Shown here: piece by piece, positions 52,388-61,157 of the stretch
How the letters are laid out: each line of letters starts with the position of its first letter
Numbering within the stretch: the first letter of the stretch is position 1
NCBI GenBank assembly: GCA_016712985.1
Contig: JADJQA010000012.1
Location: 103,982 to 167,981, forward strand
Source of the DNA: Sulfuritalea sp.
GTDB taxonomy: Bacteria; Pseudomonadota; Gammaproteobacteria; Burkholderiales; Rhodocyclaceae
Direction: 5' to 3'
DNA length: 64,000 nucleotides
Notes under the pieces: generated by a model
Seen by the model: the letters and a program-made list of their open reading frames with translations, nothing else
Told to the model about the DNA's origin: nothing
Databases searched by the model: none
Translations under genes and position numbers: made by a program

Positions 52388-54565
52388 ACCCCCAGCTCCT
52401 CGAAATTCTCCTGAATCTTCGCGGCCAGTTCCACCGCCTCCCGGTTCAGGTCGGCCAGCTCGACATGGATGTCGCGCAGGGTCTGCTCGAAGTCGAAGTC
52501 CTCATCAACCTCGGCCGGGGCGACGCCGACGTAGCGGCCGGGGGTGAGGCTCCAGTCGGCGGCTTCGATCTCGGCGCGGCTGACGACCTTGCACAGGCCG
52601 GGCACGTCCTGCATTTCGGCCTTGGGGAAGCGGTCTTGCAGCCAGGCGATCTGGCGGTGGAGGTAGGTCGCGGCCTTGAGTTGTTCGACGGCGGCCTTGC
52701 GCTCTTCGTCGAGTTGTTTGACGAGTTTGCTGGTGGCGCGGCGGTCGAAGAATTCGGCGGCAGCTTCATCCGTCACCAGTTCCTGCGCCAATTGCGCGGC
52801 ACGGGCGGCGAGCTTGTAGAGCAGGTCTATCTGCTTGACGAGCCCGCGCTCGGCTGCGGCCAGCGGGTCGAAGGCTTGCCGGGCGGCGCGCTGAAGATCA
52901 AAAGTCGGTGCTGGCGGGACGGCGAACTTCTTGAGGTAGGCGGCGAGCCCGGCGACTAGGGCAGCACGGTCGGTGAGGTAGGCCTTGGTGGCGTCCGTCC
53001 ATTCGGCCATGGCATCGGTGAAGGGCTGCCGCTTCTCCACCGGGACGCCGTCCAGATCGGCCACGCTGGCGGCGAACTCGGTCAGGGGGGCACGGCTGGA
53101 GGTGAGTTGGGTTTCAAAAGCCGTGAGCGCTGGGGCGATGGCGGTGCTCTCTGCTGCGAGTCTGGTGCAGTAGTCCTGCACCAGCCCGAGAAAGCGTTCG
53201 CGCTGGCCCGCGATACAGCCAGACGATGGCGGTGAGGTTGGCCTGCTGCTCGGGGCTGAAGTCGTAAATCTTGCGCGTGACTTTGCGGTAGATGTTGCGG
53301 GCGTCGAGCATCAGGACTGTGTCGACGCTGGGTCGCGTTCTGGCCCCCTCTCCCCGGCCCTCTCCCACCAGGGGAGAGGGAGTGGGTTTCTTGTTCCTGT
53401 CGAAGAACCACAGTTCGCAGGGGACGGTGCGGGTGTAGAAGAAGTTGGAGCGGATGGCGATCATCACATCGACGTCGCCGGTTTCCACCAGCTTGCGCCG
53501 GACTTCCTTTTCGCCATGGCCGGCGCTGCTGGCCTGGGATGACATGACGAAGCCGGCGCGGCCCCTGGCCGACAGGTAGCTGTGGAAGTAGGAAATCCAC
53601 AGGTAGTTGCCGTTGGAGACGCGCTTGTCCTTGTTCACGCCGGGCAGGCCGAAGGGCAGGCGGCGGTCGTCCTTGACGCGCTCGGCATCGACCATGTCCA
53701 CGTTGAACGGCGGATTGGCCATGACGAAATCGCAGTTGCCCCACAGCGCGCGGCCATCCTGCAAACGGTGCACGTCGTCGTAGAAGGAATTGGCTTCGCG
53801 GATGTCGCCCTCCAGCCCATGCACGGCGAGGTTCATCCTGGCGAGCCGGATCGTGGTGCCGGTTTTTTCCTGGCCGTAGAAGGTGACGCGCTGCATGGTG
53901 TCCAGCCCTTCGTGCTCGATGAAGTGGCTGGACTGCACGAACATGCCGGCGGAGCCGCAGGCGGGATCGAACACCACGCCGTGGTCGGGCTCGATGACGT
54001 TGACGATGGTCTGCACCAGCGAGGGCGGGGTGAAGAATTCGCCGTTGTCCTGCGCGCCCTGCATGGCGAACTTCATCAGGAAGTATTCGTAGATGCGGCC
54101 GAACACGTCGCCGGAGGCGGTGCGCAGCGCCGCCGAATCGAAGTTGCGCAGCAGGTCTTCGAGCAGCTTGTTCTCGAAGCGGTCGTAGTCCTTGGGCAAC
54201 TGGTTGGCCAGTGGCTCGAAGTCGGCCTCGATGGCGTTCATGGCCTCGACCAGCGCCGCGCCGAGGTTGGTGCCGGAAGGCAGCTTGAGCAGGTGGTCGT
54301 AGCGGGCGATCTCGGGCAGCATCAGCGCGCGGCGCTTGATGAAATCGCCCTTTACCAACGGGCGCTTGGGGCTCTTGCCGGTGGCCTGGTCCGCCGCGAT
54401 GGCTTGCAGCGCGGCCTGGTAGCGGTTGCTGGCGTGGCGCAGGAAGATGACGCCGAGCACCGGCATGCAGTACTCGCTGCTGGTCAGCTTGGAGTTGGCG
54501 CGCAGTTGATCGGCGGCTTCCCAGAGGCTGCCTTCGATTTTGGAGATGTTCTGCAAGGCGCTCAC
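52384..54565 (-). CDS. hsdM: Type I DNA methyltransferase HsdM (frameshifted, with an in-frame repeat insertion)
   Basis: About 726 residues. N-terminal HsdM_N helices (EGSLWEAADQLRANSKLTSSEYCMPVLGVIFLRHAS), then the methylase: EYFLMKFAMQGAQDNGEFFTPPSLV, VFDPACGSAGMFVQS (motif I), CDFVMANPPFNV (motif IV, NPPF), LDARNIYRKVTRKIYDFSPEQ. A GC-rich repeat encoding TPSPLVGEGRGEGARTR interrupts the methylase near 53365 in frame. A shift near 53200 separates WLYRGQ from the helical C-terminal part (VQDYCTRLAAESTAIAPAL ... IQENFEELGV). First large gene of the operon, 3 bases after a small RHH gene. Confidence 0.88.
53343..53391. repeat. PSPLVGEG-type palindromic repeat inside hsdM
   Basis: CCCTCTCCCC-GGCCCTCTCCC-ACCA-GGGGAGAGGG, a stem with arms rich in CTC/GAG. 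It is translated as TPSPLVGEGRGEG within HsdM, where relatives run directly from the strand ending FFDRNKK to VLMLDARNIYRK. A relative of this repeat ends the atpD frame at 62519. Confidence 0.7.
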
Positions 54566-54568
54566 GGC

Positions 54569-54754
54569 TTATTTCTTGCCGGTCTTCTTGGGCTTGGCGC
54601 TGGCTTTGATGCCGGCTTGCCCGGCATGCGCCATGACCAGAACCTCCAGCATGGAGGCGACGGAGCGATGCTCGCGCGCGGCGGCCTGGCGGATCAGGTC
54701 CTTGATTTCGGCAGTGGTCCGGATTGACAGGGTTTCACATTTGTTGCGAGGCAT
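54569..54754 (-). CDS. Small ribbon-helix-helix protein at the head of the hsd operon
   Basis: A 61-residue protein: KCETLSIRTTAEIKDLIRQAAAREHRSVASMLEVLVMAHAGQAG, a CopG/Arc-type ribbon-helix-helix, followed by a lysine-rich tail (KASAKPKKTGKK). It is 3 bases ahead of hsdM, so it is the first gene of the operon and probably its repressor. No toxin gene accompanies it. Confidence 0.72.
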   Translation of the reverse strand: MPRNKCETLSIRTTAEIKDLIRQAAAREHRSVASMLEVLVMAHAGQAGIKASAKPKKTGKK

Positions 54755-54893
54755 GGCTCAGTCCAGAAAAGAGGCCTCGCAAATGTACTGCCCTTTCGAA
54801 TATATGGCAATGTCAAACGCGGATTCGATCAACTTACTGGCGACCGCAACGAAAGACGGCGCCGGCAGGACGGCAAGGCAACGCCAGCGGCAA

Positions 54894-55099
54894 TCAGCAG
54901 CAATGCCCCTTGCCGTGTTGCTGGATCGGTGGGCAGGGAACGCTGCCATAGGAGCAGAATACGCAGCAGTCGCCGGGCTTCGGCTTCAGCAGCGTGTGGC
55001 AATGCTCGCACTCGTAGAACCACTGGCAGGCGTCGGTGGGCATGGTTTCGCTCTTGACTGGGCGCACGGCGACGAGATCAGCGTCGATCCGAGGATCAT
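54894..55099 (-). CDS. GDCCVxC small zinc-ribbon protein (frameshifted)
   Basis: A short cysteine-rich protein. From ATG 55043 it reads MPTDACQWFYECEHCHTLL then KPGDCCVFCSYGSVPCPP and ends HGKGHCC. This is the GDCCVxC motif family. Relatives carry about 20 more N-terminal residues; these are found in another frame from ATG 55099 (MILGSTLISSPCAQ), which overlaps the thioredoxin gene stop (ATGA). One extra G near 55055 joins the two. Function unknown; it belongs with the thioredoxin and permease genes before it. Confidence 0.7.
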
Positions 55100-55332
55100 C
55101 CCGGCTTCAGCCACCCGGCGATTTCCTCCTTGCTCGGCATCCTCCCCGCGACCTTGACTTCTTCATTGATCACCAGCGCCGGCGTCGTCATGACCGGGTA
55201 GGCCATGATCATTTTCATGTCGCGCACGTGATCGAACTCTGCTTCGATGCCGAGTTCGGCCACGACTTCGCGGGTGAGTTGTTCGAGCCGCTGGCACTTG
55301 GCGCAGCCGGTGCCGAGAATCTTGATTTGCAT
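55096..55332 (-). CDS. Small thioredoxin-fold redox protein
   Basis: A 78-residue thioredoxin-fold protein of the 'redox-active disulfide protein' type: QIKILGTGCAKCQRLEQLTREVVAELGIEAEFDHVRDMKMIMAYPVMTTPALVINEEVKVAGRMPSKEEI. The redox pair is GCAKC and the cis-proline is in TTPALV. It lies between a DUF318 permease and the GDCCVxC gene, all on the minus strand. In similar operons it is thought to serve metal or sulfur handling; unproven. Confidence 0.85.
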   Translation of the reverse strand: MQIKILGTGCAKCQRLEQLTREVVAELGIEAEFDHVRDMKMIMAYPVMTTPALVINEEVKVAGRMPSKEEIAGWLKPG

Positions 55333-55350
55333 GGTATGTCTCCCTGGTGT

Positions 55351-56790
55351 TCAGTGCGCCGGCGCGCGTTGCGTCCGCTCGATCAATTGCACGGCTGTCG
55401 CCAGCGCGAGGATGAAGCCGCCGATGATCAGCGCCAAGGTCGCCAGGGGCGTGCCATCCACCCAGGCGCCGTAGGTCAGGCCGGCGGCGGTCGAGAACAG
55501 CGCGACCAGGCCGACGTAGGTCCACGCCTTGAGCTTGCCGATGATGGAGGAGGTGATCAGGATGCTCTGCAGCGAGAGTTCCGGGTCGGCCATCAGATAG
55601 GCGATCAGCGGCCCCGGGTGCATGCCGAGCGACAGAAACATCTTGGCGATCGGCACCTCGACCAGCGTCGGGAAATACATGAAGACGCCGAACACGACGC
55701 CGGCGAGATTGGCGAGCACGGTGTTGCTGCCGGCAACGAACTCGACCCACTCGGGCCGGATGAAGACGCGAATGACGCCGACCAGGAAAACGCCGACCAC
55801 CAGCAGCGGAAAGATCATCTTGACGAAACGCCAGGTCTCCCACAGCCACTGCTGCATGTCCCAGGCGTCGAAGCGCCGCGCCAGCGCCAGCAGGACGGCG
55901 CAAAGCGCGGCGACCGCCAGCGTACGCCCCGTCAGCGTGAATGCCAGTCCCGATGCGTTGGCGCGCACGCCGAGCGCGGCGAAGACGAGCGTGGCCGCCG
56001 TCAGGCCCAGCGCCACCCAGGTCAGGCGATTGAAGCCGGCGTCGACCTGGCCCAGCCCGCGCCAGGCACCCGCGCCGATGGCGAGCAGCAAGCCGATCAG
56101 CGTCACGCCTTGCAGGCTCAGGCCTTCCTCGCCCTTGATTTCGTTGACCGGCACCAGGCGATCCAGCAGGCCCTGCACGCTTGCCGCGTCGTCCCACGGC
56201 AGAGCCGCGCTGAAAACCGGCGTGGTCAGCCAGGAGACCTTCAGCGTGCCGGCGATCAGCAGCGCCACCAGCGCCGCGAGGAACAGCAGGGTGCGGCGTG
56301 AAATACCCGCGCTGTCCGCGAATGTGGCGTTTGCCGCCGTGCGCTCGGCATCGCCGCGGCGGAACAACAGCGCCATCAGCATGCCGATGCCGATGCCGAA
56401 GCACAGCGCGAGCACGATGCGGGCGATCGCCAGATCGGCGCCAAGGGCGACACCGGTGTAGGACAGCGCGAGGATGTTGCCCGCCGGGGCGAAGAAGAGA
56501 AAGGTGATCGCCGGCCCCAGCCCGGCGCCCTTGCTGTAGATGCCGGCGAACAGCGGCTGGACGGTGCAGGAACAGACGGCCAGCAAGCTGCCGGCGCCGG
56601 CCGCGGCCGGGTAGGAGACGAACTTGGACGCACCGGGACCGAGAAAGCGGATGATGGACTGCTGCGGCACCAGCGCCGAGAGCGCACCGGCGATGAAGAA
56701 GGCCGGTACCAGGCAGAGCAGCACGTGCGCCGCGAGGTAGGAGGCGAGGCTGGCGACGCCGCTTTGCAGGGCGGTGATGACGATGTCCAT
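55351..56790 (-). CDS. Permease, DUF318/YraQ family
   Basis: A 479-residue integral membrane protein with about ten helices in two related halves. Marks: FFIAGALSALVPQQSIIRFLG, SYPAAAGAGSLLAVCSCTVQPLFAGIYSKGAGLGPAITFLFFAPAGNILAL (the conserved CSCxxxP) and MYFPTLVEVPIAKMFLSLGMHPGPLIAYLMADPELSLQSIL in the second half. YraQ-type permeases are found with thioredoxin-like proteins and ArsR regulators and are suspected metal, metalloid or thiol exporters. No ArsR gene lies upstream here. The 170-base gap to the cytochrome gene has no recognised regulator site. Confidence 0.85.
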   Translation of the reverse strand: MDIVITALQSGVASLASYLAAHVLLCLVPAFFIAGALSALVPQQSIIRFLGPGASKFVSYPAAAGAGSLLAVCSCTVQPLFAGIYSKGAGLGPAITFLFFAPAGNILALSYTGVALGADLAIARIVLALCFGIGIGMLMALLFRRGDAERTAANATFADSAGISRRTLLFLAALVALLIAGTLKVSWLTTPVFSAALPWDDAASVQGLLDRLVPVNEIKGEEGLSLQGVTLIGLLLAIGAGAWRGLGQVDAGFNRLTWVALGLTAATLVFAALGVRANASGLAFTLTGRTLAVAALCAVLLALARRFDAWDMQQWLWETWRFVKMIFPLLVVGVFLVGVIRVFIRPEWVEFVAGSNTVLANLAGVVFGVFMYFPTLVEVPIAKMFLSLGMHPGPLIAYLMADPELSLQSILITSSIIGKLKAWTYVGLVALFSTAAGLTYGAWVDGTPLATLALIIGGFILALATAVQLIERTQRAPAH

Positions 56791-56960
56791 TGATCAGCCC
56801 GTCAGGAGCACGCCTTGATTGTCATCGTGTGTCTTTCTCCATGAGTCGCCGCTGTACCCTTGAGACGAGCATCCTGCCTCGGGCCTTTCGCGCGCCGCTG
56901 CTGCATGATACGGCCGGATGTTCGCGGCTGACCGCCGGACCGATGAGCGCATGGCAAGGC

Positions 56961-57246
56961 TCAGAACTTGTAAAAGTCCCGGTTGAGGTAGGCGGTTACG
57001 TCATCGACGTCCTGCTCGGACAGGGCCGGGGCATAGTAGTCGCCCCAGCGCATCACGTCCCTGCGCAGGGCATCGAGGGACGTGATCTTGCGGGTCGGCG
57101 AGGTGTAGAGCTCTGTCCCGTGGCAATCGAGGCAGACCTTGTGCAACCTCCATGCCGCGCACGGGATCGCCCTTGGGTGCGTCGGCGCAGCCGGCCAGCA
57201 GCACGGCCCCGGCCAGGACGCACAATGATTTTCCGTGCTTGCTCAA
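56961..57246 (-). CDS. Lipoprotein c-type cytochrome (frameshifted)
   Basis: About 94 residues. TTG 57246 starts a lipoprotein signal (KHGKSLCVLAGAVLLAGC, lipobox LAGC). After DAPKGDPVRGMEV the frame shifts near 57145 to HKVCLDCHGTELYTSPTRKITSLDALRRDVMRWGDYYAP and ends AYLNRDFYKF. The heme site is CLDCH. TTGA overlaps the stop of the gene before it. It is probably a small periplasmic electron carrier anchored in the membrane. One missing base accounts for the shift. Confidence 0.72.
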
Positions 57247-57563
57247 TTTGCCTGCCCTCCCCGGTAGCCCTGTCCTCTTCCGGGCTGACCGCGCGGCTCG
57301 CACTGGACTTCGCGCCCGGCAGCGCGGGCACGTTCCTGCATCTCGCGGCGGTGTGCGGTACGCAAGGCGTCTTTGGCTTCCGGCGTTCGCGCCGCCTGCA
57401 TCCTGGCGCGATGGGCTTCGCGTTCCTCGTGGCTCATCTGGTCGGCGCAGTAGATCAGCTCGCGCTGAACCGGGTTGCCGGGAGTCGTCGCCGGCTTTGC
57501 GAAAGCCGGCAATGCCGTCGTCAGCAGAGTCAGCGGCAGCAGGTGAAATAAGCGGGGCTTCAT
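57243..57563 (-). CDS. Small periplasmic protein of unknown function
   Basis: A 106-residue exported protein. Signal peptide MKPRLFHLLPLTLLTTALPAFA, then a short body with one cysteine pair candidate (IYCADQ, VQCEPR) and a highly charged helix (SHEEREAHRARMQAARTPEAKDALRTAHRREMQERARAAG), ending in a Gly/Arg-rich tail. No known domain. It is coupled to the downstream cytochrome gene by a 4-base overlap and probably works with it. The 276 bases beyond, up to the atpG stop, hold nothing I recognise. Confidence 0.6.
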   Translation of the reverse strand: MKPRLFHLLPLTLLTTALPAFAKPATTPGNPVQRELIYCADQMSHEEREAHRARMQAARTPEAKDALRTAHRREMQERARAAGREVQCEPRGQPGRGQGYRGGQAN

Positions 57564-57839
57564 GATGGTGCTCTTTTGAATGATGAAGAAGGACCTGCGT
57601 AACCGAAGTAGACGAGCCAAACCGGAAATGGATGCAGCCGGATTCTCGTGACCGGGTAACGCTTTGGTTTGAGTATGGATCGCGAGTCTTTTCTTGTCTG
57701 TGTCCTGGCGCACAGTCAGCCCATCCAAGATGGCGAGCATCAGCCGCCAACTGTTTGCCAGATTTTTGGTTATGCAGCCGCCCAAATTGAACCGTTTCCA
57801 CCCTACCTTCCGTTATGCAGGCAGCCCGGACACTCACAC

Positions 57840-58667
57840 CTAGCTGCTGAACGCCATCTTTCCGGACAGCATCACCTCGATTTCCTCGACGATCTTTTCC
57901 TGGCGCAGGGCGTTGCGCTTCAGCGCCAGGCCGGCGAGGGTTTCATCGAGGCGGGACAGGGCATTTTCCATGTGGGCCAGACGCTGGCGGTTCTCTGCCG
58001 CCAGCGACTCGTAGAGCAGGCCGTGCAGGGCCGCCAGCAGATACTGGTCGAGCAGTTCGGCGAGGAATTCGGCGGGCGCGAGATTGAGCTGCGGCGCCTG
58101 CATGAAGGGAGGCGCCGAGAGCGCCGGCAGGGGCAGCAGTTGCTTCAGGGGCAACTCGCCATCGGCATCGTGGGCCAGGCCATGGAGTGCGATGGTGGTC
58201 GCGGCAGTGTGCCGCCGCCCCGCGTGCACGGTATCCATCAAACGCCCGAGCACGGCGGGCACGTCTTCCGTCACCGTCGCCCCATCGATCTGCTCTGTCA
58301 CCTGCGGATGCGCTGCCAGCTTGGTCGCCAGGCGGTGGCCCACCGCAAGCAGCCGCGGCGGGGTGGACCACGCCGGCAAGGACTCCAGCGCCGCCAGGAC
58401 CCGCTCGTTGAAATTGCCGCAGAAGCCGCGTTCCGAGCCGATCAGCAGCACGATGGGCTGCGCTTCTTCCCTGGCAGCCGGCAGTGGAAAGAAATGCTGG
58501 AAGTCCGCCGCCGCCGCCTCGATATTGCCCAGCATTCGACGCTGCTGCACCATGAAGCGCGCCAGCTTGTGGGTTTCCACCAGAGACAGGCTTTTCATCG
58601 CCGTCATGATGCTGCTGATCTCCTTGAGGCGACCCAGCCGCCGCGAGAGTTCGGCCAGGCTGCTCAT
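57840..58667 (-). CDS. atpG: N-ATPase gamma subunit
   Basis: A 275-residue gamma-like subunit, shorter and more diverged than the housekeeping one. N-terminal helix LAELSRRLGRLKEISSIMTAMKSLSLVETHKL, a Rossmann-like centre (IVLLIGSERGFCGNFNERVL, with the conserved GLCG replaced by GFCG) and a C-terminal helix (SLAAENRQRLAHMENALSRLDETLAGLALKRNALRQEKIVEEIEVM). It is the rotor stalk. ATG 58667 overlaps the alpha stop by 4 bases. Last gene of the operon. Confidence 0.9.
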   Translation of the reverse strand: MSSLAELSRRLGRLKEISSIMTAMKSLSLVETHKLARFMVQQRRMLGNIEAAAADFQHFFPLPAAREEAQPIVLLIGSERGFCGNFNERVLAALESLPAWSTPPRLLAVGHRLATKLAAHPQVTEQIDGATVTEDVPAVLGRLMDTVHAGRRHTAATTIALHGLAHDADGELPLKQLLPLPALSAPPFMQAPQLNLAPAEFLAELLDQYLLAALHGLLYESLAAENRQRLAHMENALSRLDETLAGLALKRNALRQEKIVEEIEVMLSGKMAFSS

Positions 58668-60142
58668 GGCGGAATGCCCGCGGAAGGCGTCAATGCGCGG
58701 CCGAGCCGCGCCAGCCATTCGTCCCGCCCGGCATCCAGCGCCGGCGACTCAAGCGCGACTTCGGCGGCGATCTTGCCCAAGGCGGCTGCAACCGCCGGCA
58801 GTTCGCACGCATCGAGCAAACCTTCGTTGTAAGCGATCAGCCACGCCAGTTGGAAGCTGGCCGGCAGCGGGGCAAGGCGTTCCTGCTTGAGGATCTCGCG
58901 CAACAGGCGGCCGCGGCGGATCTTGGCCTCGGTACCCGCCTCCAGTTTGGTGCCAAAGCGGGTGAAGACTTCGAGTTCGAGAAATTGCAGATAGTCGAGC
59001 TTCATGCGCCCCGCCTCTTCGCGGATGCGCGGATGCTGCGCCTTGCCGCCGATGCGCGAGACCGAGAGCGGCACATCGACCGCCGGCAAAGTTCCGGCGG
59101 CGAACAGCCGGCGGTCGAGGTAGATCTGGCCGTCGGTAATCGAGATCAGATTGGTCGGAATGTAGGCCGCGATCTCGCTTTCTTCGGTTTCGACGATGGG
59201 CAGCGCGGTCAGGCTGCCGCCGCCGTGGGCGGTGCCCAGACGCGTGGCGCGCTCCAGCAGGCGGGCATGCAGGTAGAAAATGTCGCCCGGATAGGCTTCG
59301 CGCCCCGGCGGCCGGTGCATCAGCAGCGAAAGCTCGCGATAGGCGCGGGCATGGGTGCTGAGGTCGTCGTAAATCACCAGGGTATCTTCGCCGCGCCGCA
59401 TCCAGCCCTCGGCCACCGCACAGCCGGCGAAGGGGGCGAGATATTTCATGCCCGGCGTGGCGGTGGCTTCGCCGACCACCACCGTGGTGTAGGCCAGCGC
59501 GCCTTGCTGCCGCAGCAGGTCGATGACGGTCGCCGCTTCCGAGCGCTTCTGGCCGATCATCACATACACGCATTTCACGCCCTGACCGGCCTGTGCCACC
59601 ACCGTATCGAGCGCCAGCGAGGTCTTGCCGGTACCGGAGTCGCCGATGATCAACTGGCGTTGGCCGCGTCCGATGGGAATCAAGGTATCGACGACCTTGG
59701 ACCCCGTGTACAGCGGCCGATTGACGAAGTCGCGCGCGACGATGGGTGGCGAGGCAGATTCCAGTGCGACAAACTCCCGCATTTCGCCCGCCGGCTGGCC
59801 GTCGAGCGGAATGCCCAGAGGGTCGATCACGCGTCCGAGCAGGGCGTCGCCGACCCCGATCTCCAGGCGTTCGCCGCTATGGGACACCATTGATCCGGAG
59901 GTGATCCTGGCCGCCGGATCGAGCAGGATCACGCCGAGTCGCTCTTGTTGCAATTCGAACACCATGCCGCGGCTGCCGTCCTCGAAGTGCAGGATTTCTT
60001 CGGCTGCGGCCGAAGGCAGGCCAAACACCCAGGCGATGCCATCGCCGACCGACGCCACCCGGCCCCTCTCGCCCAGCCGCAGTCCGAGGCGATAGCCATC
60101 GACCCGTTGCGACAAGCGTTCGAGCGGGCCCACTTCAGCCAT
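58664..60142 (-). CDS. atpA: N-ATPase alpha subunit
   Basis: A 492-residue alpha subunit. P-loop GDSGTGKTSLALD, VYVMIGQKRSEAATVIDLL, VIYDDLSTHARAYRELSLL, and the arginine-finger region PTNLISITDGQIYLD ... PAVDVPLSVSRIGGKAQ. It forms the catalytic hexamer with beta. Compared with F-type housekeeping alpha, the start is short (AEVGPLERLSQRVDGYRL), as in N-ATPases. ATG 60142 overlaps the atpF end by 8 bases. Confidence 0.93.
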   Translation of the reverse strand: MAEVGPLERLSQRVDGYRLGLRLGERGRVASVGDGIAWVFGLPSAAAEEILHFEDGSRGMVFELQQERLGVILLDPAARITSGSMVSHSGERLEIGVGDALLGRVIDPLGIPLDGQPAGEMREFVALESASPPIVARDFVNRPLYTGSKVVDTLIPIGRGQRQLIIGDSGTGKTSLALDTVVAQAGQGVKCVYVMIGQKRSEAATVIDLLRQQGALAYTTVVVGEATATPGMKYLAPFAGCAVAEGWMRRGEDTLVIYDDLSTHARAYRELSLLMHRPPGREAYPGDIFYLHARLLERATRLGTAHGGGSLTALPIVETEESEIAAYIPTNLISITDGQIYLDRRLFAAGTLPAVDVPLSVSRIGGKAQHPRIREEAGRMKLDYLQFLELEVFTRFGTKLEAGTEAKIRRGRLLREILKQERLAPLPASFQLAWLIAYNEGLLDACELPAVAAALGKIAAEVALESPALDAGRDEWLARLGRALTPSAGIPP

Positions 60143-60880
60143 GCTCGCCCGCACTGGTAAAGAAGCCGAGTTCATCGCGCAGGTTCGCCATCAGCACCCA
60201 CGAACCGGCCATCAGGCAAAGCCCGGACTTGAGCGTCGTGTCCTCCTGAAACTGCGCTGCAAGCTCGCGCCCGGCCAGCTTGCCCAGCACTGCCGCGAAG
60301 CTGGCACGTCGCGTGGCGTCGAGCGGGAAAGCGGTGACGACCTTGATGCTCGTCGAGGGATCACGCAAAGCCGTGCGCAGGTCAGCCAGTTTCTCCGGGC
60401 TTGCCGTTTGCAGTTCGGCCAACGCCAGATCCACCAGTCTTGTTTCCATTTCGGGGCCGGCCAGGTGTTCCAGAAAACGGCTGGCGAAGCGGCCGGCGAT
60501 CGCCACGGCCTCATGTGCCATCGCCGCCTCGCGTTCGCTGGTTTCCCGCGCTTCGAGCATCCTGCGGCGCTGGCGATCGGCGGTCGCTTCAAGCTCCACG
60601 GCGGCGAGCCGGCGCTCCGCTCCGTGGCGATTTCTTCGTCCAGCTTGGCCATGGCCAATTCGCGCTCCTTGGCGAATTGCGCCAGTCGCTGCTCATAGTC
60701 GCCCTTCAGCGCATCGGCTTCGCGATGCCGCGCATCGGCGTCGGTGAGGATCTTCTCGCTGGCGGCGCGGCGCTTTTCGATCACCGCCTGCACCGGCCGA
60801 TAGAAGAAGCGCTTCAGCAGCCAGATCAGCACCAGGAAATTGAGCATTTCCAGGATGACGGTGGTCCAGTCGAATTCCAT
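60135..60880 (-). CDS. atpF: N-ATPase b subunit with extended C terminus (frameshifted)
   Basis: About 249 residues. One N-terminal helix (TTVILEMLNFLVLIWLLKRFFYRPVQAVIEKRR), then a long charged coiled coil (AREREADALKGDYEQRL-like and FAKERELAMAKLDEEIATE). A shift near 60610 is followed by VELEATADRQRRRMLEAR and a C-terminal part (LRTALRDPSTSIKVVTAFPLDATRRASFAAVLGKLAG) that resembles a delta-like module. N-ATPase operons have no separate delta gene, so this part may replace it. The shift, next to GGCGGCG runs, may be a sequence error. Confidence 0.85.
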
Positions 60881-60887
60881 GGCGCGA

Positions 60888-61157
60888 CTACTTCAGAACG
60901 TATTCGAGCAGGGGATTGCGGAACAGCACGATCAGCACGATCACCAGCACATAGATTGCCAGCGACTCGATCATCGCCAGGCCGATGAACAGCGTGCGCG
61001 TGATCGATTTCTCGGCCTCCGGCTGGCGCGCCAGCGCGTCGAGCGCCTGGGTGATGGCGCGCCCCATGGCCAGCGCCGGGAAGATGATGCCGATGGCAAT
61101 CGCCAGCAAGGCGCCACCGGTGGAAAGCAAGGCAAACCAGCTCAATTTATCCATCAT
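60888..61157 (-). CDS. atpE: N-ATPase c subunit (rotor ring)
   Basis: An 89-residue double-helix c subunit. Loop RQPEA joins the helices (ALDALARQPEAEKSITR). The ion-binding carboxylate is in helix 2: GLAMIESLAIYVLVIVL. In Na+-type rings (Ilyobacter) a glutamine in helix 1 at P-x3-Q, and E-S-T in helix 2, bind the ion. Here helix 1 has PALAM, so the glutamine position is methionine, and helix 2 has E-S-L. The ligand set is therefore mixed, and the ion (Na+ or H+) is uncertain. Overlaps atpB by 4 bases. Confidence 0.92.
   Translation of the reverse strand: MMDKLSWFALLSTGGALLAIAIGIIFPALAMGRAITQALDALARQPEAEKSITRTLFIGLAMIESLAIYVLVIVLIVLFRNPLLEYVLK

Noticed and set aside
55036..56301. 421-codon plus-strand frame
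   Set aside because: Antisense of the permease gene; very rich in Arg, Gln and His, with no hydrophobic helices.
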